Positions 32,250 to 43,428 are shown, numbered from the stretch's first letter. The stretch: DNA of 48,827 nt from Betaproteobacteria bacterium (GCA_016192065.1 JACPUX010000080.1:1-48827), one strand, 5' to 3'. Numbers and translations are program-made. Notes: a model not told the origin generated them from the letters alone.

Positions 32250-33761
32250 GTGCCCGACAACACCCCGCCCCCCGACGCCGCCAAACCTTCTGACCAACGC
32301 CAGCGCGAGCGCATGGAAAAGCTGCTCGCGCGCAGCCCGGTGCAAAACACGGGCAAGGTGCGCTGCGCCGATGGCCAGACTTTGGCTTACGAAGTGCGCG
32401 CCGCCTTCGTGCCTGTGGCGAAGCTTGGCTTCGACAAGGAAGCGGGCGAGCCCCAGGCGGCGGTATTCACCGTGGCCTATCGCGCCACCGGCCTGGAGGG
32501 CGCGCCGCGGCCGGTGTGTTTTGCCTTCAACGGCGGTCCGGGCTCGGCGTCGATCTGGCTACACTTGGGCGCGCTGGGGCCGCGCCGGGTGCCCATGCCC
32601 GAAGATGGCAGCATGCCGCAGGCGCCTTACACGCTGGTGGACAATCCGCTCACTTGGTTGCAGTTCTTCGACCTCGTTTTCATCGATCCGCCGCACACCG
32701 GTTTTTCGCTCACCGCCGACGAAGAAACGCGCAAGGCCATGCTCGGCGTGGATGGCGATGCCGATGCGCTGGTGGAGGTGATGCGCGCCTGGCTCGCCGC
32801 CAACGGGCGCTTCGGTGTGCCGCTTTATCTTTGCGGCGAGAGCTACGGCACCACCCGCGCGGCGGTCATCGCCGACAAGCTGCACGCATATGGCCTGGCG
32901 CTGGAAGGGGTGATCCTGGTCTCTTGCGCCATGGACATCCAGGCCCTCGCTTTCGCCCCGCGCAACGATTTGCCTTACGCGCTGTTCCTGCCCGCTTTTG
33001 CCAACGCGGCGCAATATCACGGTCGCTTGAAAGGTGCGCCTGCAGCGTCTTCCGAAGCGGCGCGCGCGGCGGCGGAAAACTTCGTCACCGAAGACTATTT
33101 GCCCGCGCTGTTCGCCGGTGCGCGCCTCGCCGCGAGCACGCGGCGCAAGGTGGAAAGGCGCCTCGCCGAACTCACCGGCCTGCCGCTAGCGCTGGTGGAA
33201 GAAAAGAACTTGCGTATCGACGACCAGTGCTTCTTTTTCGAAGCTTTGCGGGACCGCGGTCAAATCGTCGGCCGGCTGGAAGCGCGCGTCACTGGGCCTA
33301 TGCCTGCCAGCCGCAGCCGTGAATGGGAATTCGACCCCGGCATCGAAGCCCTGAACGCGCCCTACACCACCGCCGCGCTGGCGTACTTCGCCAGCCTCGG
33401 CGTGCCAGTGGAAGAGCGTTATGAGGTGCTCAACATGGAGGTGCTGCGTTCCTGGACCTGGCAGCGCGGCGACCCCAAGGACCTCAAAGCGCGACGCTTC
33501 GGCTTTGCCTGCACCAGCACCGACTTGGGCCGGGCACTCAGGCGCAATCCGCATCTGCGGGTGTTTGTCGCGAGCGGTCGTTACGACTTGGGCACGCCCT
33601 ATTCGGCCAGCGACTGGTCCTTGGCGCAGCTCGACATTCCCGCCGAAGTGGCCGCGCGGGTCACGCACCAATACTACGATGCCGGGCACATGTTCTACAC
33701 CCGCGAGGCTGATTTGCACCAGTTCTATCGGGATTTGGCCGCCTGGTTGAAGCGCGTCTAG
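32250..33761 (+). CDS. S10 family serine carboxypeptidase-like protein
   Basis: The 503-residue protein has the S10 landmarks: FAFNGGPGSASIWLHLGALGP, FIDPPHTGFS, nucleophile elbow CGESYGTTR (Ser 198), the Asp in VASGRYDLGTPY and the His in YYDAGHMFYT. There is no signal peptide, unlike many family members, so it is probably cytoplasmic. The start is GTG 32250 behind CGGAGCCCATC. It diverges from the acyl-CoA reductase gene; the 296-nt spacer carries TAGAAT at about 32214-32219. Substrate unknown. Confidence 0.9.
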   Translation: MPDNTPPPDAAKPSDQRQRERMEKLLARSPVQNTGKVRCADGQTLAYEVRAAFVPVAKLGFDKEAGEPQAAVFTVAYRATGLEGAPRPVCFAFNGGPGSASIWLHLGALGPRRVPMPEDGSMPQAPYTLVDNPLTWLQFFDLVFIDPPHTGFSLTADEETRKAMLGVDGDADALVEVMRAWLAANGRFGVPLYLCGESYGTTRAAVIADKLHAYGLALEGVILVSCAMDIQALAFAPRNDLPYALFLPAFANAAQYHGRLKGAPAASSEAARAAAENFVTEDYLPALFAGARLAASTRRKVERRLAELTGLPLALVEEKNLRIDDQCFFFEALRDRGQIVGRLEARVTGPMPASRSREWEFDPGIEALNAPYTTAALAYFASLGVPVEERYEVLNMEVLRSWTWQRGDPKDLKARRFGFACTSTDLGRALRRNPHLRVFVASGRYDLGTPYSASDWSLAQLDIPAEVAARVTHQYYDAGHMFYTREADLHQFYRDLAAWLKRV

Positions 33762-34249
33762 CGGCGACAGGCTCCCGGGGTTTTCGCGCGCTCGGCTCGG
33801 TCCGCGCGCGGGGGCGGCTTTGGAGCCGATCTTTGGGGTCGTTTTCGGGCGTTCCAATGATGCCTTTTGGGGCCGGTGCCCACCATTCCGAGGCAAGATC
33901 GCGAAGACCGCTTACCCTGAAATTCCGCTTTTGATTGGCGGAATTTCATGGTTCCAGCGAGCGGCTCACCGTGCCCAGCAGAACGGTGGGAACCGGCGCC
34001 CGCCGACCTGGGCGACTTCCAAAGCGAAACCCTTGCAGCGATCGCCCTGGACTTGGCCATTGCCAGCGCCCTGTCCGAACGATGATTGACGCCACCGCCC
34101 CAGGGCGGGGATACTTCGCCCACTGTAAAAGAGCTGACTTGCCTGCCGGCTAGAATCGGGCAAGTCCGGGGGTGCTTGGCGATAACAGCGAATTCGCGCA
34201 CTCCCGGTTTCGCTCAATGATCGATTTGTCTTCTCGGAGGAGAGTTGCC
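33762..34249. other. intergenic region before ugpB
   Basis: No gene is supported in these 488 nt. The notable element is the inverted repeat at 33918-33948. A TAGAAT box at 34151-34156 could be a -10 for ugpB, without a good -35. The ribosome site CGGAGGAGAGTTGCC is at 34235-34249. Confidence 0.5.
33918..33948. promoter_or_regulatory. long perfect inverted repeat upstream of ugpB
   Basis: TGAAATTCCGC and GCGGAATTTCA form a perfect 11-bp stem with a 9-nt loop (TTTTGATTG). No T-run follows. It lies 300 nt before ugpB and 157 nt after the S10 gene. A protein-binding palindrome or an end-of-transcript stem is possible. Confidence 0.5.
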
Positions 34250-35563
34250 ATGAAACCCAAATTCCGTGCCACGCTGCTTGCTTCCCTTGGCTTGATTGCC
34301 GCGCCCGCCGCCTTGGCCCAAGTCGAAATCCAGTGGTGGCACTCGATGAGCGGCCAGCACAACGAAAAAATCAACGAAATCGCCAAGGGCTTCAACGCCA
34401 GCCAAACGGCCTACAAGTTGAACCCGGTGTACAAAGGCAGCTACCCCGAATCGATGACCGCGGCCATCGCCGCCTTCCGCGCCGGCAATGCGCCGCACAT
34501 CGTGCAAGTGTTCGAAGTGGGCACTGCCACCATGATGGCCGCCAAAGGCGCCATCAAGCCAGTGTTCGAGATCATGAAGGAAGCCAACGAGCCCTTCGAT
34601 GCCAAGAACTACCTCGCCGCGGTGACCGGCTATTACACCGACAGCCAGGGCAACATGCTGTCCATGCCTTTCAATAGCTCCACGGCAATTTTTTATATCA
34701 ATAAAGACGCCTATAAAAAAGCCGGCCTCGACCCCAACAAGGCGCCCAAAACCTGGAAGGAGTTCACGGCCACCGCCGAGAAGCTCAAGGGCGCGGGCCA
34801 GGCCTGCGTGTACACCACGGGCTGGCCGTCGTGGGTGCATGTGGAGAACTTCAGCGCTTGGCACAACGTGCCCATCGGCAGCAAAGAAAACGGCATGGCC
34901 GGGTTCGATGCGGTGTTCCAAGTCAATTCGCCCTTGCACGTGAAGCACGTTTCGATGCTCGCCGACTATTCGAAGAAGGGGCTTTTCACCTATTCCGGCC
35001 GCAAGCAAGAGGGTGAAGACCGCTTCATCAGCGGCGAATGCGCCATGCTGACTTCGAGTTCCTCGGCCATCGGCAAAATCCGCAAGGGCGCCAAGTTCGA
35101 CTTCTCCGCGCACTTCTTGCCCTATCACGACGACGTCGCCGGCGCGCCGCAGAATTCCATCATCGGCGGCGCCACACTGTGGGTGATGTCGGGCAAAAAG
35201 GCCGACGAGTACAAAGGTGTGGTCAAGTTCTTCAGCTACCTCTCGCGCCCCGAAGTGCAAATGGATTGGCACACCGCCACCGGCTACGTGCCCATCACCA
35301 ACGCGGCATTCGAGTTGACCAAGAAGTCGGGCTACTACGACAAGAACCCCGGTGCCGACATCGCCATCCGGCAGTTGAACAACAAGGCGCCGACGGCGAA
35401 CTCCAAGGGCTTGCGTTTTGGCGGTTTCGTGCAAGGCCGCGAAGTGATCGAAGCGGAAATCGAAACCGTGCTGCAAGGCAAGAAAGACGCGCAGACCGCC
35501 ATGAACGATGCGGTGAGCCGCGGCAACGACATCCTGCGCAAGTTCGAGGCCGCCAACAAGTAA
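34250..35563 (+). CDS. ugpB: glycerol-3-phosphate ABC importer, binding protein
   Basis: The 437-residue protein has a signal peptide ([15 protein letters not shown], cut before [16 protein letters not shown]). UgpB motifs include [79 protein letters not shown] and [20 protein letters not shown]. It captures sn-glycerol 3-phosphate or glycerophosphodiesters in the periplasm. It is the first gene of ugpBAEC; ATG 34250 follows CGGAGGAGA. The ligand is assigned from strong family resemblance; the operon has no ugpQ. Confidence 0.95.
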   Translation: MKPKFRATLLASLGLIAAPAALAQVEIQWWHSMSGQHNEKINEIAKGFNASQTAYKLNPVYKGSYPESMTAAIAAFRAGNAPHIVQVFEVGTATMMAAKGAIKPVFEIMKEANEPFDAKNYLAAVTGYYTDSQGNMLSMPFNSSTAIFYINKDAYKKAGLDPNKAPKTWKEFTATAEKLKGAGQACVYTTGWPSWVHVENFSAWHNVPIGSKENGMAGFDAVFQVNSPLHVKHVSMLADYSKKGLFTYSGRKQEGEDRFISGECAMLTSSSSAIGKIRKGAKFDFSAHFLPYHDDVAGAPQNSIIGGATLWVMSGKKADEYKGVVKFFSYLSRPEVQMDWHTATGYVPITNAAFELTKKSGYYDKNPGADIAIRQLNNKAPTANSKGLRFGGFVQGREVIEAEIETVLQGKKDAQTAMNDAVSRGNDILRKFEAANK

Positions 35564-35597
35564 GCCCAAGCACCCAGTAAAACCCACGCCGACCGGA

Positions 35598-36479
35598 ATG
35601 GAAAAACGCGTCGTCTTCCGCTCGGCGTGGCTGCCTTATGCGCTTGTTGCGCCGCAGATCGCCATCACGGTGATCTTTTTCTTCTGGCCCGCAGGCCAGG
35701 CGATTTGGTATTCCTTCCAGTTGCAAGACGCCTTCGGGCTGAAGACGCAATTCGTCGGGCTGGAGAATTTCCGCGCCCTATTCAACGATGCGCATTATCT
35801 CGAATCCTTCAAAATCACCGCGGTCTTCAGCTTCTTGGTGGCGCTGTGCGGCATCGGCGTCGCCCTTTTGCTGGCGGTGATGGCGGATCGCGTCATCAAA
35901 GGAGCGCTGGCCTACAAGACGCTTTTGATCTGGCCCTATGCCGTGGCGCCCGCCGTGGCTGGCGTTTTGTGGGCGTTTCTGTTTGCGCCTTCGATTGGCA
36001 TCGTCACCTATTTGTTGAAGAAAAACGGCATCGACTGGAATTGGGTGTTGAAGGGCGATCAGGCCATGCTGCTGGTGGTGATTGCCGCTACTTGGAAACA
36101 AGTGAGCTACAACTTCCTCTTCTTCCTCGCGGGATTGCAATCGATTCCCCGCTCGCTCATCGAAGCCGCGGCGATTGATGGCGCGGGTCCAGGGCGCCGC
36201 TTCTGGAGCATCGTCTTTCCGCTTTTGTCGCCCACCACGTTTTTTCTGCTGGTGGTGAACGTGGTTTATGCCTTCTTCGACACCTTCGGTGTGATCGACG
36301 CCACCACCCAGGGCGGGCCGGCGGGCGCCACACAAATTCTGGTGTACAAGGCCTATTACGACGGCGTGAAAGCGGCGGACCTGGGCGGCTCCTCGGCGCA
36401 ATCGGCGATTCTCATGCTCATCGTCATCGCGTTGACCGTGGTGCAATTTCGTTTCGTCGAGCGCAAGGTGCAGTACTGA
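35598..36479 (+). CDS. ugpA: glycerol-3-phosphate ABC importer, permease UgpA
   Basis: The 293-residue protein has six membrane segments. Its MalF-type opening is [23 protein letters not shown], it contains [21 protein letters not shown], and the EAA loop reads [20 protein letters not shown]. The pattern LPYALVAPQ...[20 protein letters not shown] is characteristic of UgpA. It follows ugpB by 34 nt and overlaps the ugpE start by 1 nt (TGATG). Confidence 0.95.
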   Translation: MEKRVVFRSAWLPYALVAPQIAITVIFFFWPAGQAIWYSFQLQDAFGLKTQFVGLENFRALFNDAHYLESFKITAVFSFLVALCGIGVALLLAVMADRVIKGALAYKTLLIWPYAVAPAVAGVLWAFLFAPSIGIVTYLLKKNGIDWNWVLKGDQAMLLVVIAATWKQVSYNFLFFLAGLQSIPRSLIEAAAIDGAGPGRRFWSIVFPLLSPTTFFLLVVNVVYAFFDTFGVIDATTQGGPAGATQILVYKAYYDGVKAADLGGSSAQSAILMLIVIALTVVQFRFVERKVQY

Positions 36480-37326
36480 TGATCGAAAACCGCCCTTGGC
36501 TCACGGTGCTGTCGCATGTGGTGCTGATCCTCGGCATCGTGGTGATCGCTTTTCCGCTGTATGTGACCTTCGTCGCCTCCACTTTGACGCTCGACGAAAT
36601 CATCAGCGTGCCCATGCCGCTCGTGCCGGGTTCGCACCTGGTGGAAAACTACACGCAAGTGCTCACGGCCGGCACCCAGGCGGGTACCGCTGCGCCGGTG
36701 GGCCGGATGATGTTGAACAGCCTAATCATGGCGCTGGCCATTGCCATCGGCAAAATCGCCATTTCCATCATCGCCTCTTTTGCCATCGTTTACTTCCGCT
36801 TTCCGCTGCGCAACTTCTTCTTCTGGATGATCTTCATTACCCTGATGCTGCCGGTGGAAGTGCGCATCATTCCGACCTTCAAAGTCGTGTCCGATTTGGG
36901 CATGCTCGACTCCTACGTTGGCCTCACCCTGCCGTTGATCGCTTCGGCCACCGCCACGTTTCTCTTTCGCCAGTTCTTCCTCACCGTGCCCGACGAGTTG
37001 GCCGAGGCCGCGCGCATCGATGGCGCCGGGCCGATGCGCTTTTTCAAGGATGTGCTGCTGCCCTTGTCGAAAACCAGCATCGCCGCGCTGTTCGTCATTC
37101 AGTTCATCTACGGCTGGAACCAATACCTTTGGCCGCTCTTGATCACCACCCAAGAAAACATGTACACCACGGTGATCGGCATCAAGCGCATGATCACCAG
37201 CGGCGACGCGCTCACCGAATGGCATCTGGTGATGGCCACCGCCATGCTGGCCATGCTGCCGCCGGTGGCGGTGGTGGTGCTGATGCAGCGCTGGTTCGTG
37301 CGCGGTCTGGTGGAAACGGAGAAATA

Positions 37327-37327
<1 letters not shown>
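36479..37327 (+). CDS. ugpE: glycerol-3-phosphate ABC importer, permease UgpE
   Basis: The 282-residue protein has six membrane segments. MalG-type features are [44 protein letters not shown] loop [18 protein letters not shown] and [17 protein letters not shown]. It forms the channel with UgpA. Its stop overlaps the ugpC start by 1 nt. Confidence 0.95.
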
Positions 37328-38337
<1,010 letters not shown>

Positions 38338-38410
38338 CCTGCGGACGATCTCGCCCGAAGCTTCGCGGCTCCCGCCGCTTACAGCTCGCGCCGAGCGTTC
38401 GGGCCGTTCG

Positions 38411-38501
38411 TGTAGGAGCGCCGGCAGGCGCGAGGCTTTTTCGTGAAGCCGCCGCGGTGCTGCACACGCAAAACCCCTCGGGGCTTGCGCCGCCCCTACA
38501 G
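38411..38501. repeat. inverted pair of REP-like elements (REPIN-type)
   Basis: TGTAGGAGCGCCGGCAGGCG followed by CGAGGC (from 38411) faces the reverse-complementary type GGGGCTTGCGCCGCCCCTAC ending at 38500. Each arm has the REP form (TGTAGG, a GC palindrome, CGA). REP-like pieces recur inside the beta-helix array (near 41044, 42335, 47561). No RAYT transposase gene is in the window. Confidence 0.55.
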
Positions 38502-38552
38502 AAGACGAAACGCGGCCGCTCCACCCGCGCCGCGCCCACCCGGAGACTGCCC

Positions 38553-39551
38553 CTAAATCTTGCTGATGGTGGTGATCGTGCCGGAGGTGGCGGTGGTGTT
38601 GTCGCGCACGAGGTTGTCACCGGCAGACTCCAGCACGGCCGAAGCCTCTTGGTAAAGCCCGATGGCATTGTGGGTGATCGTGTTGCCGGAAGCCACCAGC
38701 TCGGCGCCAATGCCTTTGGCCCGCAGCCCATAACTGGCGTTGCCGCTGACCAGACTGCCGGTGACACTGGCGAGGGCGACACTGGTAGACGACTGGCTGT
38801 AGACGCCGTAATTGTTTCCGCCTGCCACGGAGTCTTTGAGGCTGAGATCGCTTCGGCCGTTGCTCAAGCCCTCGACATAGTAGCCTGCAGTACCGTTACC
38901 CGATGCTTCGGAGCGGCTCACTTCAACCTTCGTCGTTACCCCAGCGCCGCTGGCGGCGGCGCATAGGCCAAGGCTCGAGTTGTCGGTGAACCGACTATTG
39001 GAGACCAGTACGGACGGGCCGTTGGCAAAATAGGCGCCGACAGAATTGCGTTGCAGCAGAGAATCGAGGAGGCGCACTCGGGTCGCACCCGCCACATAAA
39101 CTCCAGAACCTGAGCTGAAGTTGGTGACGAGGCAGTTCTGCACCACCAAGCTGTCGCCAGCAGTCATGTAAATGCCGCTGCCGCTACCGCCCAAGCGGTT
39201 GATGGTCAAGCCGCGCAGCACGACATCCACGCCTGCCGTGGCGATGTCGATGCCGTTTCCGGAAAACACGCTGATGCCGGCGTAAATGCCTTCCGGGGCG
39301 ATGATGCTGACCGACTTGTCGATGGTCACCGGCCCATACCCACCGGAACTCAGGACGACAATTTCGCCGCCCGAGTCCGTGACCGTCAGTGCCGCCGTGA
39401 AACCCCTGCAGGGCGTGGTGTTGGAGCAATTGCTGGCGGTGTTGGCATCATTGCCCGCGGTGGACACGAAAGTGCGCTGCGCGCCGTACGCGGACAGCGC
39501 AGCAGTGTACGAGAGCAGCAGTGCAACAACAGCAAGGGAAATACGCAACAT
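38553..39551 (-). CDS. secreted right-handed beta-helix protein, array copy 1
   Basis: The 332-residue protein starts at ATG 39551 (GAGGAGGCCGTC upstream). It has a signal peptide (ISLAVVALLLSYTAALSAYG) and a mature start AQRTFVSTAGNDANTASNC with two Cys (SNCSNTTPCRGF) that could form a disulphide in the N-terminal cap. Parallel beta-helix turns follow, e.g. GGEIVVLSSGGYGPVTIDKS, IDIATAGVDVVLRGLTINRL and SGIYMTAGDSLVVQNCLVTN. It ends GDNLVRDNTTATSGTITTISKI, called C-terminal type 1. No anchor, autotransporter or catalytic signature was recognised. It is the last copy in the direction of transcription. Confidence 0.9.
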   Translation of the reverse strand: MLRISLAVVALLLSYTAALSAYGAQRTFVSTAGNDANTASNCSNTTPCRGFTAALTVTDSGGEIVVLSSGGYGPVTIDKSVSIIAPEGIYAGISVFSGNGIDIATAGVDVVLRGLTINRLGGSGSGIYMTAGDSLVVQNCLVTNFSSGSGVYVAGATRVRLLDSLLQRNSVGAYFANGPSVLVSNSRFTDNSSLGLCAAASGAGVTTKVEVSRSEASGNGTAGYYVEGLSNGRSDLSLKDSVAGGNNYGVYSQSSTSVALASVTGSLVSGNASYGLRAKGIGAELVASGNTITHNAIGLYQEASAVLESAGDNLVRDNTTATSGTITTISKI

Positions 39552-39844
39552 GACGGCCTCCTCATCATGGGGTGACAAAGGACAATTGGCCGCGCGGCGC
39601 ACCCCGCGTCGTGAGGCCAGGGTGCGCGCAGCATAGCAAAGCCCGCGTAAGGCTGCCTCAGAAGCGCTCGGGGCGAAGAAGATAACGGCATCCCTCCAAC
39701 CCATCGGAGCGCACCGACTTTACCGTGCAGCGACCCGAGGGTGGGCGTTCGCGTTGGCGGGAACCACCTTGCCCGCGAAGGTACCGCCGCCTCCCCGGCC
39801 ATGCCTGGGTGCGGCCTGCGCCGCACCCTAGCTTGAGCCCGCCT
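39552..39844. other. spacer between array copies 1 and 2
   Basis: This holds the shared leader of copy 1 (inverted repeat GCGCACCC...GGGTGCGC at 39597-39627 and TATGCT on the minus strand at 39635-39630). Behind copy 2 is a perfect 9-bp hairpin, GGGTGCGGC CTGC..GCCGCACCC (39807-39828), which could act as a terminator for copy 2 but lacks a T-run. Confidence 0.5.
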
Positions 39845-40843
39845 CTACATATTGCCGAGGCTAGTGATCGTGCCCAAGGTGGCGCTGGTATTGTCGCGCA
39901 CGGTGTTGTCGCCGGTCGATTCAAAGACGGCAGAATCGTATTGGTATAGCCCGGTGCCGTTGTGGGTTACCTTGTTGCCGGAAGCCACGAGTTTCGCGCC
40001 ACTACCATTGGAAACGAGCCCCCGGCTTGTATTTCCGCTGATGAGGCTGTTGCTCACGCTCGCAGTCACCACGCCGGTTGAAGAAAAAGCGTAAGCGCCA
40101 AATGTGCTTCTGCTTGCGATGGCGTCCTTGATATTGATCTCGGTCCGGCCGCTGCCGCTGGCCACGGCATAGAAGCCGGCACCGGCGTTGCCGGAGGCTT
40201 CGGAGTGGCTCACCTCGATTCGCGTCACCACACCGCTACCGGAGGCCGAGGCAGTCAGGCCATCAGTCACATTGTCGATGAAGCGACTCCTGGAGACCAG
40301 CGCCGTCGGACCATCCACAAAGTCCGCTCCGGTACTATTTCCTTCCAGAAGCGAGTCCAGGACGTTTACTTTGGCGGGCGTGCCCACATAGAGCCCATAT
40401 CCAGAACTAAAGTCGCTGATGGTGCAATGCTGCACGCTAAGGCTGTCGCCAAAGACCATCATCACGCCACTACCGGTACCAGCGAGGCGCTTGATGGTCA
40501 AGCCGCGCAGCACCACCTTTACTCCTGGTGTGGCGATGTAGACGCCGTGGCCGGAAAACACGCTGACGCCGGCGTAAATGCCTTCCGGCGCGATGATACT
40601 CACCGACTTGTCGATGGTCACCGGCCCATACCCACCGGAACTCAGGACGACAATTTCGCCGCCCGAGTCCGTGACCGTCAGTGCCGCCGTGAAACCCCGG
40701 CAGGGCGCGGTGTTGGAGCAATTGCTGGCGGTATTGGCATCGTTACCGCTGGTGGACACGAAAGTGCGCTGCGCGGCGGTGGCGGAAAAAGTAGCCGTGA
40801 AAAAGAGCAGCAGTGCAGCAACAGCAAGGGAAATACGCAACAT
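39845..40843 (-). CDS. secreted right-handed beta-helix protein, array copy 2
   Basis: This 332-residue copy from ATG 40843 differs from the others in the middle third: KRLAGTGSGVMMVFGDSLSV, HCTISDFSSGYGLYVGTPAK, VNVLDSLLEGNSTGADFVDG and FSSTGVVTASVSNSLISGNT. It ends FESTGDNTVRDNTSATLGTI-TSLGNM (type 2). The N-terminal 110 residues are close to copy 1, including the SNCSNTAPCRGF cap. At 'HGVYIATPGVKVVLRG' it departs from the usual IATAGVDVVLRG. It lies 293 nt upstream of copy 1. Confidence 0.9.
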   Translation of the reverse strand: MLRISLAVAALLLFFTATFSATAAQRTFVSTSGNDANTASNCSNTAPCRGFTAALTVTDSGGEIVVLSSGGYGPVTIDKSVSIIAPEGIYAGVSVFSGHGVYIATPGVKVVLRGLTIKRLAGTGSGVMMVFGDSLSVQHCTISDFSSGYGLYVGTPAKVNVLDSLLEGNSTGADFVDGPTALVSRSRFIDNVTDGLTASASGSGVVTRIEVSHSEASGNAGAGFYAVASGSGRTEINIKDAIASRSTFGAYAFSSTGVVTASVSNSLISGNTSRGLVSNGSGAKLVASGNKVTHNGTGLYQYDSAVFESTGDNTVRDNTSATLGTITSLGNM

Positions 40844-41133
40844 GACGGCCTCCTCATCATGGGGTGACAAAGGACAATTGGCCGCGCTGCGCACCCCGCG
40901 TCGTGAGGCCAGGGTGCGCAGTATACAGAAATGATCCAGCGCGCCGGAAGAGCGCCCCCGTCGATGGAAGCGCCGTTTCGTGGGCAGGCCCGCCTATACG
41001 GGCCTGCCCGTGGGTGCTCGGGAACAGCCTCGTTTGCGATGACTTTGCGGGGGCGGCCTTGGCCGCTAAAGCGCCGCCCGCTCTTCGGTCTTGGCCGAAC
41101 GCGGCACCTACCGCGTCGACCAAGGGGCGGTTG
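40844..41133. other. spacer between array copies 2 and 3
   Basis: The leader of copy 2 carries the TGCGCACCC...GGGTGCGCA inverted repeat (40888-40920) next to TATACT on the minus strand (40925-40920). Further on, GGGCAGGCCCG (40982-40992) and CGGGCCTGCCC (40999-41009) form an 11-bp stem with a 6-nt loop. A REP-like TTTGCGGGGGCGGCCTTGG is at 41044-41062. Confidence 0.55.
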
Positions 41134-42132
41134 CTACATATTGGCCAGGCTGGTGATCGTGCCCGAGGTGTTGGTGGTGTTGTCGCTCACGGTATTGTCG
41201 CCGGTTGATTGCAAGACGGCAGAAGAGCTTTGGTAAAGTCCCGTGTCGTTGTCGCTGACTTCGTTGCCGGAAGCAAGTAACTTCGCGCCACTGCCACCAG
41301 CGCGCAAGCCATAGAAGGTGTTGCCGCTGATGAGACTATTGCTCACTCTGGCCAGAGCAGTGCCCGTAGAGGCTGTGGCATAGACGCCAGAGCTGTTTCT
41401 GGCGGCAACCGAATCCTTCACATTGAGCTCGACCCGGCCGCTAGAGGCGGCATAGGCGTAGAAGCCGTATTGGCCGTTACTCGAAGCTTCGGAACGACTC
41501 ACCTCGACCTTGGTCACTACACCAGCGCCGGAGGCAAAGGCATACAACCCCTCTTCGGTACTGTCCAGAAAGCGACTGCCGGAGACCAATACCGTCGCAC
41601 CACTCGCAAAAACAGCGCCACGATAGTTGCCTCGCACCTGCGAGTCCAGGAGACGCACCCGGGCAGATGTGGATACGTAGAGCCCATATCCCGAACTGAA
41701 ATTCGAGATGGTGCAGTTCTGCACGATGAGGCCATCGCCCGCGGTCATGTGGATGCCGCTGCCGCTGCCGCCCAAGCCATTGATGCTCAGACCGCGCAGC
41801 ACGACATCCACCCCCGCCGTGGCAATCGTGATGCCGTTTCCAGAAAACACGCTGATGCCGGCGTAAATGCCCTCCGGGGCGATGATGCTGACCGACTTGT
41901 TGATGGTGACCGGCCCATAGCCGCCGGAGGTCAAGACAATGATCTCTCCGCCAGAGTCCGTGACCGTCAGTGCCGCCGTGAAACCCCGGCAGGGCGTGGT
42001 GTTGGAGCAATTGCTGGCGGTGTTGGCATCATTGCCCGCGGTGGATACGAAAGTGCGCTGGGCGCCGTACGCGGACAGCGTAGCAGTGAACGAGAGCAGC
42101 AGTGCAGCAACAGCAAGGGAAATACGCAACAT
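41134..42132 (-). CDS. secreted right-handed beta-helix protein, array copy 3
   Basis: The 332-residue product from ATG 42132 has type 2 ending VSDNTTNTSGTITSLANM. It shares the segment ARVRLLDSQVRGN and VFASGATVLVSGSRFLDS with copies 5 and 8, forming the closest subgroup. Variable stretches are YRGAVFA, STEEGLYAFAS and SSNGQYGFYAYA. Turns such as RVELNVKDSVAARNSSGVYA and SNSLISGNTFYGLRAGGSGA show the alternating ISGNxxxGLRAxGSGAKLxAS ladder typical of this family. Confidence 0.9.
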   Translation of the reverse strand: MLRISLAVAALLLSFTATLSAYGAQRTFVSTAGNDANTASNCSNTTPCRGFTAALTVTDSGGEIIVLTSGGYGPVTINKSVSIIAPEGIYAGISVFSGNGITIATAGVDVVLRGLSINGLGGSGSGIHMTAGDGLIVQNCTISNFSSGYGLYVSTSARVRLLDSQVRGNYRGAVFASGATVLVSGSRFLDSTEEGLYAFASGAGVVTKVEVSRSEASSNGQYGFYAYAASSGRVELNVKDSVAARNSSGVYATASTGTALARVSNSLISGNTFYGLRAGGSGAKLLASGNEVSDNDTGLYQSSSAVLQSTGDNTVSDNTTNTSGTITSLANM

Positions 42133-42426
42133 GACGGCCTCCTCATCATGGGGTGACAAAGGATAATTGGCCGCGCGGCGCACCCCGCGTCGTGAGGCCA
42201 GGGTGCGCAGTATACAGAAATGATGCAGCGCGCCGGAAGAGCGCCCCCGTCGATGGAAGCGCCGATTCGCGGGCAGGCCCGCCTATACGGGCCTGCCCGT
42301 GGGTGCTCTGGAACAGCCTCGTCTGCGACGACTTTGTGGGGGCGGCCTTGGCCGCGAAGATGCCGCCCCTCGGGCATGGCCGAACCCGGCGCCTCCGCCC
42401 AAGCCGCGCCGGCCAGGTCGCTGCCG
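42133..42426. other. spacer between array copies 3 and 4
   Basis: TATACT on the minus strand (42214-42209) adjoins the leader inverted repeat of copy 3. A 12-bp hairpin CGGGCAGGCCCG CCTATA CGGGCCTGCCCG lies at 42270-42299. TGTGGGGGCGGCCTTGGCCG at 42335-42354 is a REP-type sequence. Confidence 0.55.
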
Positions 42427-43428
42427 CTAAATCTTGCCGATGGTCGTGATCGTGCCGAAGGTGTTGCCGCCGATGTTGTCGCGCACCAGGTTGTCTCCGG
42501 CAGACTCCAGCACCGCCGTAGATTCTTGGTCCAGCCCATAGTCATTATGGGTGACGGTATTGCCGGAAGCCACCAACTTGGCGCCGCTGCCATAAACCAC
42601 CAGCCCAGAACCACTGTTGCCGCTAATCAGACCGCCGGTCACACTGGCGACGGCGGTAGCGCTAGATGAATTCACGTAAATGCCCAAACCGTTCCTGTTT
42701 GCCACCGAGTTCTTGACGTTGAGTTCGACCCGGCCGCTGGAGTACGCATTCGCGAAAAATCCGGCATTGGCGCTACCCGACGCTTCCGAACGGATCACTT
42801 CGACCTTTGTCACGACCCCAGCGCCCGAGGTGGAGGCCCGTAAGCCATAGCCCGAGTTGTCGATCATGCGGCTGTTGGAGATCAATGCTGACGGACCGTC
42901 CAAAAGATAGGCGCCGTAGTCATTTCCTTTGAACAGTGAATCGAGGAGGCGCACTTCGGTCGTACCCTCCACATACGCTCCAGAACCTGAGCTGAAGTTG
43001 GTGACGAGGCAGTTCTGCACCACCAAACTGTTGCCGGCGGTCATGTCGATGCCGTTGCCGCTGCCGCCCAAGCGGTTGATGGTGAGGCCGCGCAGCACGA
43101 CATCCACGCCTGCCGTGGCGATGTCGATGCCGTTTCCAGAAAACACGCTGATGCCCGCGAAAATGCCTTCCGGGGCGATGATGCTGACCGACTTGTTGAT
43201 GGTGACCGGCCCATAACCACCGGAGGTCAAGACAATGATCTCACCGCCAGAGTCGGTGACCGTCAGTGCCGCCGTGAAACCCCGGCAGGGCGCGGTGGTG
43301 GAGCAATTGCTGGCGGTGTTGGCATCACTGCCGCTGATGGACACGAAAGTGCGCTGCGCGGCGGTGGCGGAAAAAGTAGCAGTGAAAAAGAGCAGCAGTG
43401 CAGCAACAGCAAGGGAAATACGCAACAT
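42427..43428 (-). CDS. secreted right-handed beta-helix protein, array copy 4
   Basis: The 333-residue product from ATG 43428 has signal region AALLLFFTATFSATAAQRTF, the same as copy 2 and distinct from the SAYGAQ/SAYAAQ of the others. The type 1 ending is NLVRDNIGGNTFGTITTIGKI. The centre has EGTTEVRLLDSLFKGNDYGA, YLLDGPSALISNSRMIDNSG and RVELNVKNSVANRNGLGIYV. So it combines a copy-2-like start with a copy-1-like end. Confidence 0.9.
   Translation of the reverse strand: MLRISLAVAALLLFFTATFSATAAQRTFVSISGSDANTASNCSTTAPCRGFTAALTVTDSGGEIIVLTSGGYGPVTINKSVSIIAPEGIFAGISVFSGNGIDIATAGVDVVLRGLTINRLGGSGNGIDMTAGNSLVVQNCLVTNFSSGSGAYVEGTTEVRLLDSLFKGNDYGAYLLDGPSALISNSRMIDNSGYGLRASTSGAGVVTKVEVIRSEASGSANAGFFANAYSSGRVELNVKNSVANRNGLGIYVNSSSATAVASVTGGLISGNSGSGLVVYGSGAKLVASGNTVTHNDYGLDQESTAVLESAGDNLVRDNIGGNTFGTITTIGKI

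Noticed and set aside
36496..37326. N-terminal extension of the ugpC frame
   Set aside because: It runs out of phase through ugpE and is Arg/His-rich. The ATPase starts at ATG 37327, overlapping the ugpE stop.
40678..40860. Out-of-phase frame (MMRRPSCC...) overlapping each beta-helix gene start
   Set aside because: It recurs in most copies, but its start lies within the ribosome site region without one of its own. Its conservation follows from the similarity of the copies.
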